Assembly: GCA_038147395.1 (NCBI GenBank)
Contig: JAYQTM010000001.1
Span: forward strand, 744,001-808,000
Direction: 5' to 3'
Source of the DNA: Eutrophovita brisbanensis
Lineage (GTDB): Bacteria > Pseudomonadota > Gammaproteobacteria > Burkholderiales > Eutrophovitaceae
Length of the DNA: 64,000 bases
Position 1 is the first letter of the stretch. Each line of letters opens with the position of its first letter. Under the pieces are notes generated by a model, which did no database searches, was not told the origin of the DNA, and saw only the letters and a list, made by a program, of their open reading frames with translations. This document shows, piece after piece, positions 9,116-18,871 of the stretch. The position numbers and the translations under genes are program-made.

Positions 9116-9147
9116 AAAAGCCCAGCCTTGAGAGCTGGGCTTTTTTA
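9116..9147. terminator. Terminator between convergent SDR and gcdH genes
   Basis: Eleven-bp perfect stem AAAAGCCCAGC / GCTGGGCTTTT (9116-9126, 9134-9144) with a 7-base loop and T run on the + strand. A-rich bases on the left arm give a T tail in the opposite direction too, so it can serve both genes. Confidence 0.88.
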
Positions 9148-9158
9148 ATGCACGTCGA

Positions 9159-10334
9159 TTACGCTCCTGTGAATGCTTGAATTCCAGTTTGAGCACGACC
9201 GAGTATGAGCGCATGAACGTCGTGGGTTCCCTCGTATGTATTTACCGCTTCAAGATTGAGTACGTGGCGTATGACGTGGTACTCATCGGCAATACCGTTC
9301 CCACCGTGCATATCTCTTGCCATGCGAGCGATCTCTAGGGATTTACCACATGAATTCCGCTTGATTAGGGAGATCATTTCGGGAGCGGCTTTGTCCTCGT
9401 CCAAGAGTCGACCGACCCTCAGCGTTGATTGAAGCCCGATACTTATCTCAGTTTGCATATCTGCTAACTTTTTTTGAATTAATTGATTAGCGGCCAGTGG
9501 TCTTCCGAACTGTTTGCGTTCCATGGTGTAGTCCCGTGCCGCAGTCCAGCAAAATTCGGCTGCACCAAGTGCACCCCAGGCAATACCATAGCGAGCTTTG
9601 TTGAGGCAACCGAAGGGTCCTTTGAGTCCTTGTATATTCGGTAGGATATTTTCTTCCGGTACGAATACGTCCTTCATCACAATTTCTCCCGTGATGGAGG
9701 CCCTTAAACTAAATTTCCCGGAGATCTTTGGTGTTTCTAGTCCAGCCATGCCACGTTCAAGAATAAAGCCTCGAATGACGTCATCCTCGGTTTTCGCCCA
9801 AACAACCAGAATGTCAGCCACCGGCGAATTTGTGATCCACATTTTTGCGCCATTGAGCTGCCAGCCGCCATTGACTTTTTTTGCTCGGGTGATCATGCCG
9901 CCCGCGTCCGAACCATAGTCCGGCTCTGTCAGTCCGAAGCAACCGATCTTTTTTCCGGATGCTAAATCAGGTAAATATTTCTGTCTTTGTTCTTCGGTAC
10001 CGTAGGTGTAAATTGGATACATCACAAGGCTTGATTGAACGCTCATCATCGATCGATAGCCAGAGTCGATTCGCTCGATCTCCCTAGCGATAAGACCATA
10101 AGAAACATGATTGACTCCTGCACAACCGTATCCCGTGATCGTTGAGCCTAGAAAACCCATTTCTCCGAATTCGTTAAAAATCGATCGGTCAAACGTTTCA
10201 TTCCTGTGCGCTTCAAGTACCCGAGGGAAGAGTCGCTCAGAACAAAATTCTCGAGCGCTGTCACGAATCATTCTCTCGTCATCATCGAGCTGATCTGTCA
10301 ATCTAAAGGGATCAGTCCAATCAAATTTCGTCAT
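9159..10334 (-). CDS. gcdH: Glutaryl-CoA dehydrogenase
   Basis: FAD enzyme that oxidises and decarboxylates glutaryl-CoA to crotonyl-CoA in lysine, tryptophan and aromatic breakdown. At 391 aa the family signatures are all present: RSMMSVQSSLVMYPIYTYG, GLTEPDYGSDAG, MHGGNGI and the catalytic Glu E368 in NTYEGTHDVHALILG. It is the last gene of a minus-strand run, 35 bases after the hydratase-like gene, and is closed by a terminator. The crotonyl-CoA product could be hydrated by an enoyl-CoA hydratase such as the one at 48219. No LysR regulator of the usual gcdH-linked type sits next to it. Confidence 0.93.
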   Translation of the reverse strand: MTKFDWTDPFRLTDQLDDDERMIRDSAREFCSERLFPRVLEAHRNETFDRSIFNEFGEMGFLGSTITGYGCAGVNHVSYGLIAREIERIDSGYRSMMSVQSSLVMYPIYTYGTEEQRQKYLPDLASGKKIGCFGLTEPDYGSDAGGMITRAKKVNGGWQLNGAKMWITNSPVADILVVWAKTEDDVIRGFILERGMAGLETPKISGKFSLRASITGEIVMKDVFVPEENILPNIQGLKGPFGCLNKARYGIAWGALGAAEFCWTAARDYTMERKQFGRPLAANQLIQKKLADMQTEISIGLQSTLRVGRLLDEDKAAPEMISLIKRNSCGKSLEIARMARDMHGGNGIADEYHVIRHVLNLEAVNTYEGTHDVHALILGRAQTGIQAFTGA

Positions 10335-10369
10335 TGTATATGCCTATGTCTTGTCGTACGGAGTGTTAA

Positions 10370-11155
10370 CTATGTGAGCTGTATTTCAACTCTACCAAGG
10401 TTGCCAAAATTTGCACATACTTTGTCCCCCGGCTTGATTGCGAAAGGCACAACACAGGTCCCGGTCGTCACAATCTCTCCTGATTTAAGTCCAATTCCCT
10501 CTTGACTCAATTCATTAGTGATCCACGTGAGTGCTATGAGTGGATCGCCAAGCACATTGCTGCCTATTCCGGTTTCAACAATTTGCCCATTAATTAGGGC
10601 ATCGACTGTATGCGTCTTGAGGTCAATGTCACGCCAATTCTCGGTCGTCGGGTTTCCCAAGATAAACCAACTTGCACAGGCATTATCTGCGATGAGTTGC
10701 GCCTCTCCTGCAGTAACGAAGTCGTTAAAGCGAGAGTCTGGGATTTCGATCGCAGGGTGAAGGGTATCAACAGCATCCAATACTTCGCCGATCGAGTATA
10801 TTTCTTTTCGTGGAGGTAGATTATTTTTTAGCCTAAAGCAAAACTCTGCCTCGGCAACTGCCATGATATTCGCTCCGAGTTCGAGCGATTCCCCATCCAC
10901 TTTTGAGCGATTCGTGAGTAGCCGACCTGCTAATGGACCAGAGACACCAATATGCTTTTGTCCATTTTCACTTGTTGCGGCGATTTTCCAACCCAATTGG
11001 TCAGAGCCCGACATTTCAGCGAAAGACTGTTGAATTAGGTACGCGTTTTTCCTATCTCTGGGGCGAATTTCTGAAGGGATTGATTCGATCGTATGGCCGA
11101 GTTTGAAGGTGTTCCAAAGTAGTTCAGCTGCTTCAGAAATATTTTTTTGTTCCAT
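10370..11155 (-). CDS. 2-keto-4-pentenoate hydratase-like protein (MhpD / fumarylacetoacetase superfamily)
   Basis: A predicted hydratase or decarboxylase of 2-oxo-alkenoic acids, as found at the end of aromatic meta-cleavage pathways. The 261-aa protein matches the MhpD branch: LGWKIAATSENGQKHIG near the N-terminus, the metal-binding VAEAEFCFRL segment (two Glu), HPAIEIPDSRF, and LGDPLIALTWITNEL. I chose ATG 11155, which has GAGGA five to six bases upstream; an in-frame ATG at 11167 would add four residues and contains that binding site. No other meta-cleavage genes are present, so its physiological substrate is open. Confidence 0.78.
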   Translation of the reverse strand: MEQKNISEAAELLWNTFKLGHTIESIPSEIRPRDRKNAYLIQQSFAEMSGSDQLGWKIAATSENGQKHIGVSGPLAGRLLTNRSKVDGESLELGANIMAVAEAEFCFRLKNNLPPRKEIYSIGEVLDAVDTLHPAIEIPDSRFNDFVTAGEAQLIADNACASWFILGNPTTENWRDIDLKTHTVDALINGQIVETGIGSNVLGDPLIALTWITNELSQEGIGLKSGEIVTTGTCVVPFAIKPGDKVCANFGNLGRVEIQLT

Positions 11156-11179
11156 TAGATTCCTCATTTTTAGGGCGTT

Positions 11180-12145
11180 TTAGCCACTGACAACATTCAT
11201 AAGCTCTCGTCCATCTGAGAGTCTATTGAGATTTTCAGCGATGACGCGATTACGTCTTAGGATTAGTCCGTCAGTCCAAGCCGACGAATGCGGTGTCATG
11301 ATGACATTTTCTAGTTTTGAAAAATCGTAATTTGACGGAGGGATATCGTCTGATAAATTTTCGGGATAGCGATACCAAGTATCGATGACTGCACCCCTGA
11401 TGGCTCTAGTTTTTAGCGCGTTAAATATAGCTTTTTCATTTACGATCGTACCTCGTGCAATGTTAATCAGCACGCTGTTCGGCTTCATTTGAGTTAATTC
11501 TTTATCACCAATTAAGTCATGTGTTTCATCCGTCAGTGGTGCTGCAATCACTAAAAAATCACTTTCTGATAAAAATTGACTGAGTTGGCTCATTGGATAG
11601 TACTTGTCTGGCGTGACGCCAGATGATGGTGCACGAGGGCTGCAGGCAATCACCTCAACGCCAAAAGGCTTAATTCGCGACGCTATAGCCTTGCCGATCC
11701 GACCGTATCCAAGTATTCCTATAGTCTTCCCACATAACTCTTGGTGGGTGGGGCCAAAAAGATGCGAGCCACTCCAATCATTTTTTCGAAGAAGTCGATC
11801 CTGTAGATGGATCCTAGTAGTCCACATAAGGATTGAGCTGATGACGTACTCTGAAATTGGCACTTCGTGCTCGAACACGTTACACACAGTTACTTTGTCG
11901 GGTACGGATTTAAAGTTAATCGCGTCGAGACCAGCACCGGGGAGGTGAATTAACTTCAGACGATCAAAGGATTGGTTGTGATAATCCCAGTCCATGGTGA
12001 TCACCGCATCTGCAGACATCAGTTCGTGAGACCATTGTTCTTTGTCATTGATGTCGACTGGATTAATGACCCATTCAGGGTTTAGCAGATTAGCCAAGTG
12101 AGCGAGACGGATATCGATATCTTGAGCTTTGACTAGAAGTTTCAT
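11180..12145 (-). CDS. D-isomer-specific 2-hydroxyacid dehydrogenase
   Basis: An NAD(P)-dependent reductase or dehydrogenase of 2-keto/2-hydroxy acids, 321 aa. The Rossmann motif is GILGYGRIGKAIA, the substrate Arg sits in INIARGTIVNE, and the catalytic His in MTPHSSAW. The ghrA/serA-like fold is clear but I cannot choose between glyoxylate, hydroxypyruvate or other 2-keto acids. It lies 18 bases after the acyltransferase gene and 12-24 bases before the hydratase-like gene, so these minus-strand genes are probably one transcript. A pairing of 2-keto acid hydratase and 2-keto acid reductase is chemically sensible. Confidence 0.82.
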   Translation of the reverse strand: MKLLVKAQDIDIRLAHLANLLNPEWVINPVDINDKEQWSHELMSADAVITMDWDYHNQSFDRLKLIHLPGAGLDAINFKSVPDKVTVCNVFEHEVPISEYVISSILMWTTRIHLQDRLLRKNDWSGSHLFGPTHQELCGKTIGILGYGRIGKAIASRIKPFGVEVIACSPRAPSSGVTPDKYYPMSQLSQFLSESDFLVIAAPLTDETHDLIGDKELTQMKPNSVLINIARGTIVNEKAIFNALKTRAIRGAVIDTWYRYPENLSDDIPPSNYDFSKLENVIMTPHSSAWTDGLILRRNRVIAENLNRLSDGRELMNVVSG

Positions 12146-12163
12146 TTTTATGCGCGCGTGTTA

Positions 12164-14059
12164 TTAATGGAACGTTTTATGCGAGAAAACTCTATTCACA
12201 AATGCAGATGATCCGGGATAAGTCATGTGAAGACTATCGTAAGCCATCGGCACGAACTCGTCTGGATCGGCTGATAGCAAACAGCCGTCCAACGTGCATA
12301 AAGTGTCAATTGGCGACACAAATGAAATTCCCATTCGGTTCGCTAGATCCCTGATTAAATTATCAGCCTCTCGCATCCACGGTTTTTGTTGCCAAGATGA
12401 GTGCGTTTTCTGAAAAGGCACAAACTGACGCATGCCGAGTTTAATTTGATCACTATCAAATATTGGAAATTGGCCAATTAGTATGATGTGCGCCCGTGAT
12501 AGCTTTTTGAGTTCGGTAATCGTAAGCTCGATTTTTTTCAGATCTAGTGGCGTAAATTCTTTTTCGTACATGTAGCCACCCCAGTTTCCAGAAAGCACAA
12601 TCACGTCTAGGTCATTTGAGTCAATAAAATCCAGGCCATGAGAGATAAATTGGTTGCAACTTACACTAGTTTTTGGTTCGTAGTGCGTGATGGGTGGACA
12701 CGCACCTCTCATTAGCGTCACTGGCTGTATCGATAGTTCCTTAATTTTCGATTGAGTTAGGCCGTAAGTTACGTTTGCTGTAGTGGAATCTCCCCAAAAA
12801 AATACCTTTGGATCATCAGAATTTATCGCGATACATGGTGTTTCCTGCTTTTCATTTAAGGCGCAGTTAGCCGCATCAGGTGGAGGCAAAAGATATTGCT
12901 CTACATTTTTCAGTAATTCATTTTCGACAATTGGTCTGAACGGTAGTCCATCTCGTGAATACGCGTTATATCCAATATAGCCGATGATGATCATGATAAA
13001 GAGGAGCCATGTTGCCGTCTTCTTTAAATTAAGTTTTCTCAGTGGACGTTCCATCAGGAGGTAAATCATTGTCGCGATTCCAACTGATAAGAACACTAGA
13101 GCCCATGAATAAGTGGTGCCAGGAGGTTCTAGATGCGTCAGTACCCAAAGACTAAGTATTGGCCAGTGAACGAGATATAGGGGGTAGCTGATTAGCCCAA
13201 GGCTTACGATCAACTTGTGGGACACAAGTTGATTAAAGTACTTCGAATTTGGACTAAACATAATAATGATCGCGGTACTGATGGTAGGTAATAGTGCCCA
13301 CCAACCAGGAAAAAGCGAGTTTTTAGACAATCCAAAGAGTCCAACCAACATCGCTCCGAGACTAATAAAACACACTATATCGAAGCCGCGCTTGTTCGAT
13401 TCCGCCTGTAGTCGATGACCACTAAGAACGGCACCGATTAACAGTTCCCAGAATCTTGTTATCGGCGAGTAGTAGGCCAGCTCCGAATTCGTCTGCGTCA
13501 GATAAACATTCAGCGTGAATGACGTTAGAAGTAGGAACCATGAAATTAGGATCAGTTTTTTAGCTTTTCTAAGGGCAAATAAAAGGAGTAGTGGCCATAT
13601 CAGATAAAACTGCTCTTCAATGGCTAATGACCAGAGATGGATAAGTGGTTTTGTGATCGCAGTCCGGTCAAAGTATCCGGCTTCTTGTAACAAGGTGTAA
13701 TTCGATAAAAACCCAGCGCCAGACGCGATATGTTTTCCGAGTAAACCAAAATCGCCGAATCCAAGAGTGAACCAGCCGATTACATAAGACCCTGCGAGTG
13801 TAATGCCAAGAGCTGGAAATAGTCGTCGGATACGCCTCGAGTAAAACTCTGTGAAGGTGAAAGTCTGATCTTGTAATTGGTTTCTAATTATCGAGGTGAT
13901 GAGGAATCCAGAAATAACGAAAAATACGTCGACGCCTATGAAACCGCCGCTAAAGTGATTTGGGAAAAAATGGAAAAGCACGACGAAGAGAATTGCAACG
14001 CCTCTGAGGCCGTCGATATCTCTTCGGTAACTGTGATTGTGAGGTGTTGTAAGCGCCAA
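12164..14059 (-). CDS. OafA/YrhL-type membrane acyltransferase with SGNH domain
   Basis: Predicted O-acyltransferase of surface polysaccharide. The N-terminal acyltransferase-3 domain (about residues 10-360) starts with YRRDIDGLRGVAILFVVLFH and GGFIGVDVFFVISGFLI and has about ten hydrophobic segments. The C-terminal SGNH hydrolase-like domain (about 400-631) has its nucleophile in FFWGDSTTANV, the Gly/Asn block in SGNWGGYMYE, and the Asp/His pair in YDSLHMTYPG. At 631 aa it matches OafA/LPS acetylases. The start is TTG 14059, with AGGA nine bases upstream. The acceptor, LPS O-antigen or another glycan, is unknown; no polysaccharide cluster is adjacent. Confidence 0.85.
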   Translation of the reverse strand: MALTTPHNHSYRRDIDGLRGVAILFVVLFHFFPNHFSGGFIGVDVFFVISGFLITSIIRNQLQDQTFTFTEFYSRRIRRLFPALGITLAGSYVIGWFTLGFGDFGLLGKHIASGAGFLSNYTLLQEAGYFDRTAITKPLIHLWSLAIEEQFYLIWPLLLLFALRKAKKLILISWFLLLTSFTLNVYLTQTNSELAYYSPITRFWELLIGAVLSGHRLQAESNKRGFDIVCFISLGAMLVGLFGLSKNSLFPGWWALLPTISTAIIIMFSPNSKYFNQLVSHKLIVSLGLISYPLYLVHWPILSLWVLTHLEPPGTTYSWALVFLSVGIATMIYLLMERPLRKLNLKKTATWLLFIMIIIGYIGYNAYSRDGLPFRPIVENELLKNVEQYLLPPPDAANCALNEKQETPCIAINSDDPKVFFWGDSTTANVTYGLTQSKIKELSIQPVTLMRGACPPITHYEPKTSVSCNQFISHGLDFIDSNDLDVIVLSGNWGGYMYEKEFTPLDLKKIELTITELKKLSRAHIILIGQFPIFDSDQIKLGMRQFVPFQKTHSSWQQKPWMREADNLIRDLANRMGISFVSPIDTLCTLDGCLLSADPDEFVPMAYDSLHMTYPGSSAFVNRVFSHKTFH

Positions 14060-14136
14060 ACTTTGGTATTCCTGTGACCAATGAACGAATACTACTTGCT
14101 TTTGGCCTTGCGAATGCTATTGGGTTTTACTCATTG

Positions 14137-14223
14137 TGGTGCCGGGGAAGGGACTCGAACCCTTACAGTGTTTCCACCGGCGGATTTTGAATCCGCTGCG
14201 TCTACCAGTTCCGCCACCCCGGC
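14137..14223 (-). tRNA. tRNA-Leu (anticodon CAA)
   Basis: 87 bases including an encoded CCA. The acceptor stem GCCGGGG pairs with CCCCGGC, the discriminator is A, and the T arm reads GGTTCGAGTCC. The anticodon stem GCGGA/TCCGC encloses the loop TTCAAAA, giving anticodon CAA (codon UUG). A long variable arm marks it as class II. Confidence 0.97.
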
Positions 14224-14326
14224 ATAGTCGGCGATTATCGCTGAAGTATCGAGGTTCATCAAGCTTTAGTGATTTCTTGGTTCACGTGTTGCGAATAGGA
14301 GTATCAAAGAGCGATAAAATGCAGCC

Positions 14327-15346
14327 ATGCAAACATCTGACTTTGACTATGATTTACCTGAGGAATTAATAGCGCAGGTGCCGCTTGAAGAAAGGGGTAT
14401 GAGTCGACTTCTAGTTCTTGACGATTCCGCTCGGGATTTAGAGGACAGAGAATTTGGTGATTTGCCGAGTTACTTGAGACCAGGAGATCGGTTGATTTTT
14501 AATGACACACGTGTCATCAAGGCAAGGCTAACCGGTCGCAAAGAGACCGGAGGGGCTGTGGAGGTCATGGTCGATCAAATTCGAAGTGACAGACGTCTTT
14601 CCGCGCTTATTAAAGCCAGTCGAAGGCCCAAGGTCGGACAACGTATTTTTATCGGATCGAAAGTCGAGTTGTTAGTGACCTCTTTTTCTGACGGCATCTT
14701 TGAACTTGAGTGTTCCGAGAATATTGAAGACTGTTTAGACAAACTGGGTGATGTTCCGATACCCCCATATATTCAGCGTTCCTCGATGCCGCTGGATAAT
14801 GAACGCTATCAGACCGTTTACGGTAGGAACCCGGGGGCTGTCGCTGCACCGACTGCCGGACTGCATTTTGATGGCGTATTGATCGATCGTTTGAGGGCCG
14901 TTGGCGTAGAGTCATCGTTTGTGACACTTCATGTTGGGTCAGGCACATTTCGACCAGTGAAAGTTGAGGATATCAGTGGTCACAAGATGCACAGCGAACG
15001 ATTTATCTTTCCAAAGCAGGTCGCACGTGACATTTATAAAACTCGGGCGGCAGGAGGAAGAATTGTCGCAGTTGGGACGACGAGTTTGCGGGTACTCGAG
15101 ACCGTATACGCTCATGGAGAGCCTGCATTATTTGAGGGTGAGACTGATATTTTTATTACTCCAGGTCACGTTTTTAAAGTAGTTGATTGTTTGATTACCA
15201 ATTTTCATCTGCCGCGGTCGACTCTACTCATGTTAGTCTCCGCGTTCGCTGGTGTCGATAAAATTAAAACGGCTTACCAGCATGCTATTGAAAAGAAATA
15301 TAGATTCTTCAGTTATGGGGACGCAATGCTCTTGGTGCGTTCTTAA
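14327..15346 (+). CDS. queA: S-adenosylmethionine:tRNA ribosyltransferase-isomerase
   Basis: Transfers and isomerises the ribosyl group of SAM onto preQ1-tRNA to make epoxyqueuosine in GUN-anticodon tRNAs. The 339 aa start with the family pattern DFDYDLPEELIAQVPLEERGMSRLL and contain FNDTRVIKARL, YQTVYGRNPGAVAAPTAGLHF, the basic GRIVAVGTTSLRVLET and the C-terminal TNFHLPRSTLLMLVSAFAG. It is the first gene of the queA-tgt-yajC-secD-secF series, and tgt begins 37 bases later. Start ATG 14327. Confidence 0.96.
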   Translation: MQTSDFDYDLPEELIAQVPLEERGMSRLLVLDDSARDLEDREFGDLPSYLRPGDRLIFNDTRVIKARLTGRKETGGAVEVMVDQIRSDRRLSALIKASRRPKVGQRIFIGSKVELLVTSFSDGIFELECSENIEDCLDKLGDVPIPPYIQRSSMPLDNERYQTVYGRNPGAVAAPTAGLHFDGVLIDRLRAVGVESSFVTLHVGSGTFRPVKVEDISGHKMHSERFIFPKQVARDIYKTRAAGGRIVAVGTTSLRVLETVYAHGEPALFEGETDIFITPGHVFKVVDCLITNFHLPRSTLLMLVSAFAGVDKIKTAYQHAIEKKYRFFSYGDAMLLVRS

Positions 15347-15383
15347 ACATATCGAGAAAAATATTTCGCTCAGGATTTGAATC

Positions 15384-16478
15384 ATGAATTTTTCTATTAC
15401 CCAAACGGATCATCATGCTCGCGTGGGTAGACTGCAGCTCGCACATGGCGCTATCGAGACACCGGTGTTTATGCCGGTGGGGACTTACGGCGCGGTCAAA
15501 GGAATGAGGCCATCACACCTAGATGAGTCAGGTGCGCAGATTATATTGGGTAATACATTTCATCTCTGGCTTCGTCCAGGTTTGGATGTAATCGAGTCGG
15601 CCGGTGGGCTACACGAGTTTATTGGTTGGGATAAACCTATTCTGACTGACTCTGGTGGATTCCAGGTTTTTAGCCTCGGTGCGTTGAGAAAAATAACGGA
15701 GGATGGGGTCACGTTTCGATCGCCAGTTGATGGATCACGATGTTTTCTCAGCCCTGAGGAATCAATGCGTATTCAACGTATATTGAACTCTGATATTGTC
15801 ATGGCGTTTGACGAGTGCACCCCATATCCTGCTACGAAACAGGAGGCTCAGTCTTCGATGGAAATGAGTATGCGTTGGGCTAAGCGCAGTTTGGACGCTC
15901 ATTCTGGCAATCCCAACGCGCTCTTTGGCATTGTCCAGGGCGGAATGTACGAAGACCTCAGAAGTGTGAGTATCTCCACGCTGACGAATTTGAACTTTGA
16001 TGGTTACGCTATTGGTGGTTTGTCGGTGGGAGAGCCCAAAGAGGATATGCTTCGCATTATGCGGTACACGGCACCAAAGTTGCCGAATGATAAACCGCGT
16101 TACCTTATGGGAGTTGGGACACCGAAAGATTTGGTGAATGCAGTGAGTTGTGGAATCGATATGTTTGATTGCGTTCTGCCGACTCGTAATGCTCGTAACG
16201 GTTGGTTATTTACCTCAGACGGCGTACTGAAGTTAAGAAATGCCCAATATCGACACGACCATCGCCCGTTGGACGAAAACTGTGCATGCTATACGTGCTG
16301 TCATTTTTCTCGAGCGTATTTGCATCACCTCCAAAAAATTGACGAGATGTTGGGCGCACACCTCAATACGACACACAATTTGCATTTTTATCAAACGCTG
16401 ATGGCGAATCTGAGAGACGCAATCAGTGACCGAAGACTATCTGAGTACGTCAGCACCCTCAAATTCATGAATGATTAG
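15384..16478 (+). CDS. tgt: tRNA-guanine transglycosylase
   Basis: Exchanges G34 of target tRNAs for preQ1, the step before QueA. At 364 aa the active-site Asp pair is D89 (ILTDSGGFQVFSL) and the nucleophile D262 (MFDCVLPTRNARNG). The zinc site is C300, C302, C305 plus a downstream His (AYLHHL). Length is close to the family's roughly 375. It sits between queA and yajC as in most gammaproteobacteria. Confidence 0.97.
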   Translation: MNFSITQTDHHARVGRLQLAHGAIETPVFMPVGTYGAVKGMRPSHLDESGAQIILGNTFHLWLRPGLDVIESAGGLHEFIGWDKPILTDSGGFQVFSLGALRKITEDGVTFRSPVDGSRCFLSPEESMRIQRILNSDIVMAFDECTPYPATKQEAQSSMEMSMRWAKRSLDAHSGNPNALFGIVQGGMYEDLRSVSISTLTNLNFDGYAIGGLSVGEPKEDMLRIMRYTAPKLPNDKPRYLMGVGTPKDLVNAVSCGIDMFDCVLPTRNARNGWLFTSDGVLKLRNAQYRHDHRPLDENCACYTCCHFSRAYLHHLQKIDEMLGAHLNTTHNLHFYQTLMANLRDAISDRRLSEYVSTLKFMND

Positions 16479-16591
16479 CTTGCTGGATTTGAATGCTGAC
16501 TGGGTACGCAACTGTTAAAATGGCGGACTATATTGAGGTAGAACGTATTCTGAATACTCTCCTCTGAAAACGATAACTAGGAGTAGTCAAA

Positions 16592-16921
16592 ATGCTTATT
16601 TCTAACGCATACGCGCAGGCAGCTGGTGGAGCTGGAGGTATGGATTTAATGGGGATGCTGCCTCTCGTCCTTTTATTTGTTCTTCTGTATTTTTTGATGA
16701 TTCGACCACAGGCGAAAAAGCAAAAAGAGCACAAGGCAATGATCGAAGGCTTGCAAAAAGGGGACGAAGTAGTCTCTGGCGGAGGACTTCTTGGAAAAGT
16801 TATTAATGTGGGCGAGCAATTTGTCACGCTAGAGATTGCTTCCGGCGTGGAGATAATGGTCCAAAAACCGGCGATTCAAACGGTCCTTCCCAAAGGGTCA
16901 CTCAAGTCTGCTGCAAAATAG
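16592..16921 (+). CDS. yajC: Sec translocase accessory subunit YajC
   Basis: A small inner-membrane protein (109 aa) that joins SecD and SecF in the translocase holo-complex. It has a glycine/methionine-rich N-terminus, a single membrane segment about residues 20-42 (LLFVLLYFLMIRPQ) and a cytosolic domain with KGDEVVSGGGLLGKV. A good binding site (AGGAG) precedes ATG 16592. Spacing to secD is 57 bases. Confidence 0.95.
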   Translation: MLISNAYAQAAGGAGGMDLMGMLPLVLLFVLLYFLMIRPQAKKQKEHKAMIEGLQKGDEVVSGGGLLGKVINVGEQFVTLEIASGVEIMVQKPAIQTVLPKGSLKSAAK

Positions 16922-16978
16922 TTGGCCGATTAGATTCGGTGCCCCTTTACCTAAGAGTTACGATAAACGCCCTTTGAC

Positions 16979-18835
16979 ATGAATAGATATCCGCTTTGGA
17001 AGTATTTAATTATTCTGGTAGCACTCTTTGCTGGAATTGTATTTACGATACCTAATTTTTTTGGTGAGTCGCCAGCGATACAAATCTCACCTTTGCGAGC
17101 GACTGCCAAAGTCGACGTCGAGTTACTCAACAAAGTTGATTCACTTTTGGCCGATAATGGGGTTAGTGTCCAAGCTGCGTATCTTGACTCCACGGGTGTC
17201 AAAGTACGATTCCAAAACACCGATGCACAGCTAAAAGCTAAGGATATCGTTCAAGACGAGTTCGGTGAAGACTTTGTTGTTGCCTTAAATTTGTTGTCCA
17301 ATTCTCCTCGGTGGCTAGCCTCGTTTAACGCGCTACCAATGTATCTCGGACTCGACCTAAGGGGAGGGGTTCATTTTCTACTTGAAGTCGATGTTCCCTC
17401 ATCTTTGGAAAAAGCTCGGGAGAGTTACGTTCAGGATCTTCGTCAACTCATGAGGGCGGAGAATATCCGGTATTCCAAGATATCAATCAATCAAAGTAAC
17501 GTTGATATTGAATTCCGGGAAACGACGATCCGAGACAAAGCGATCGTTGAGTTAAATAGAAAATCCCCTGATTTAGCTTATTCGTCTGTGGACCGAGGCA
17601 GTGCGTCTCTAATCGTCGCGTCAATCCGACCGGAGGTAATTAAGCGGATCCAAGAGTTTGCCCTACAACAGAATATAACGACGCTACGCAATCGTGTTAA
17701 CGAACTGGGTGTTGCAGAGCCTATCGTTCAGCAGTCAGGGGCGGATCGCGTGGTTGTGCAGTTGCCGGGAGTTCAAGATACCGCGAAAGCTAAAGATATT
17801 CTTGGGCGCACCGCAACGTTAGAGGTCCGTTTGGTGGACGAGGACAAAATGGATCCGGCTAGCCTTCAGGCAGCTCAAGATGGCCGCGTACCTGCGGGGA
17901 GCGAATTACTGTTTGACAGAGATGGAATTCCTTATTTGCTGAAAAATGAAGTCATCCTTACGGGTGATCGGATTTCGGATGCACAGCCTGGATTTGATTC
18001 AACAACGACTGAGCCAGCGGTTCATTTGAGCTTAGACGGAAGAGGTGCGTCTATTTTTCAGATGACTACCAGAGAGAATATCGGTCGTCGTATTGCAATG
18101 GTTTTGGTTGAAAAAGGGAAAAGTGAAGTCGTCACCGCTCCGGTGGTTAGAGCGGAAATCGGTGGTGGTCGGGTCCAGATTAGTGGTCAAATGAACACGA
18201 CTGAAGCTCATGACACTGCGCTTCTACTCCGAGCAGGTGCTCTCGCTGCACCCATGGAAATTATTGAGGAGAGAACCGTAGGGCCAAGCCTTGGCGCGGA
18301 TAACATTGAACGTGGCTTTAAATCGACCTGGATAGGGTTTGTCGCATTAGCGATATTTATCGCGGTGTACTATGTTGTTTTTGGGGTCATTTCGGTTTTC
18401 GCCTTAAGTGTCAACATGATGTTGTTGGTCGCTTTGCTATCGATGCTACAAGCCACATTGACGTTGCCCGGAATTGCCGCGATCGCCTTGACGCTTGGTA
18501 TGGCGATCGATGCCAATGTCCTGATCAACGAACGTATCCGCGAGGAAATTCGAAATGGAGCGACACCTCAAGCCGCAATATCAGCCGGATATGAACGAGC
18601 GTGGGGCACGATTCTTGACTCTAACGTTACGACGCTAATCGCTGGTATTGCCCTGTTTTTCTTTGGAACCGGACCGATAAAGGGATTTGCCGTTGTTCAC
18701 TGTCTGGGGATCCTAACGTCGATGTTCAGTGCAGTATTCGTCTCGCGAGGAGTTGTAAATTTCGTATATGGTCGCAGGACAAAAATTAAAGAACTCTCAA
18801 TTGGTGATTCTGACTGGTATAAGAAGACAGTCTAA
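16979..18835 (+). CDS. secD: Protein translocase subunit SecD
   Basis: With SecF it uses the proton gradient to pull exported proteins to the periplasmic side. The 618 aa comprise one N-terminal membrane segment, the large periplasmic P1 region, and five C-terminal membrane segments. The motif YLGLDLRGGVHFLLEVD after the first segment and the membrane motif GMAIDANVLINERIREE are diagnostic. Length equals the E. coli protein within a few residues. It is in line with yajC and secF, 36 bases before secF. Confidence 0.97.
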   Translation: MNRYPLWKYLIILVALFAGIVFTIPNFFGESPAIQISPLRATAKVDVELLNKVDSLLADNGVSVQAAYLDSTGVKVRFQNTDAQLKAKDIVQDEFGEDFVVALNLLSNSPRWLASFNALPMYLGLDLRGGVHFLLEVDVPSSLEKARESYVQDLRQLMRAENIRYSKISINQSNVDIEFRETTIRDKAIVELNRKSPDLAYSSVDRGSASLIVASIRPEVIKRIQEFALQQNITTLRNRVNELGVAEPIVQQSGADRVVVQLPGVQDTAKAKDILGRTATLEVRLVDEDKMDPASLQAAQDGRVPAGSELLFDRDGIPYLLKNEVILTGDRISDAQPGFDSTTTEPAVHLSLDGRGASIFQMTTRENIGRRIAMVLVEKGKSEVVTAPVVRAEIGGGRVQISGQMNTTEAHDTALLLRAGALAAPMEIIEERTVGPSLGADNIERGFKSTWIGFVALAIFIAVYYVVFGVISVFALSVNMMLLVALLSMLQATLTLPGIAAIALTLGMAIDANVLINERIREEIRNGATPQAAISAGYERAWGTILDSNVTTLIAGIALFFFGTGPIKGFAVVHCLGILTSMFSAVFVSRGVVNFVYGRRTKIKELSIGDSDWYKKTV

Positions 18836-18871
18836 TTTTTTATCCTATCTAATGGTTTCAGGGAAATAAAT

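Noticed and set aside
14136..14369. Plus-strand reading frame across the tRNA-Leu gene
   Set aside because: It is antisense to the tRNA and runs into queA in another frame; there is no protein similarity.
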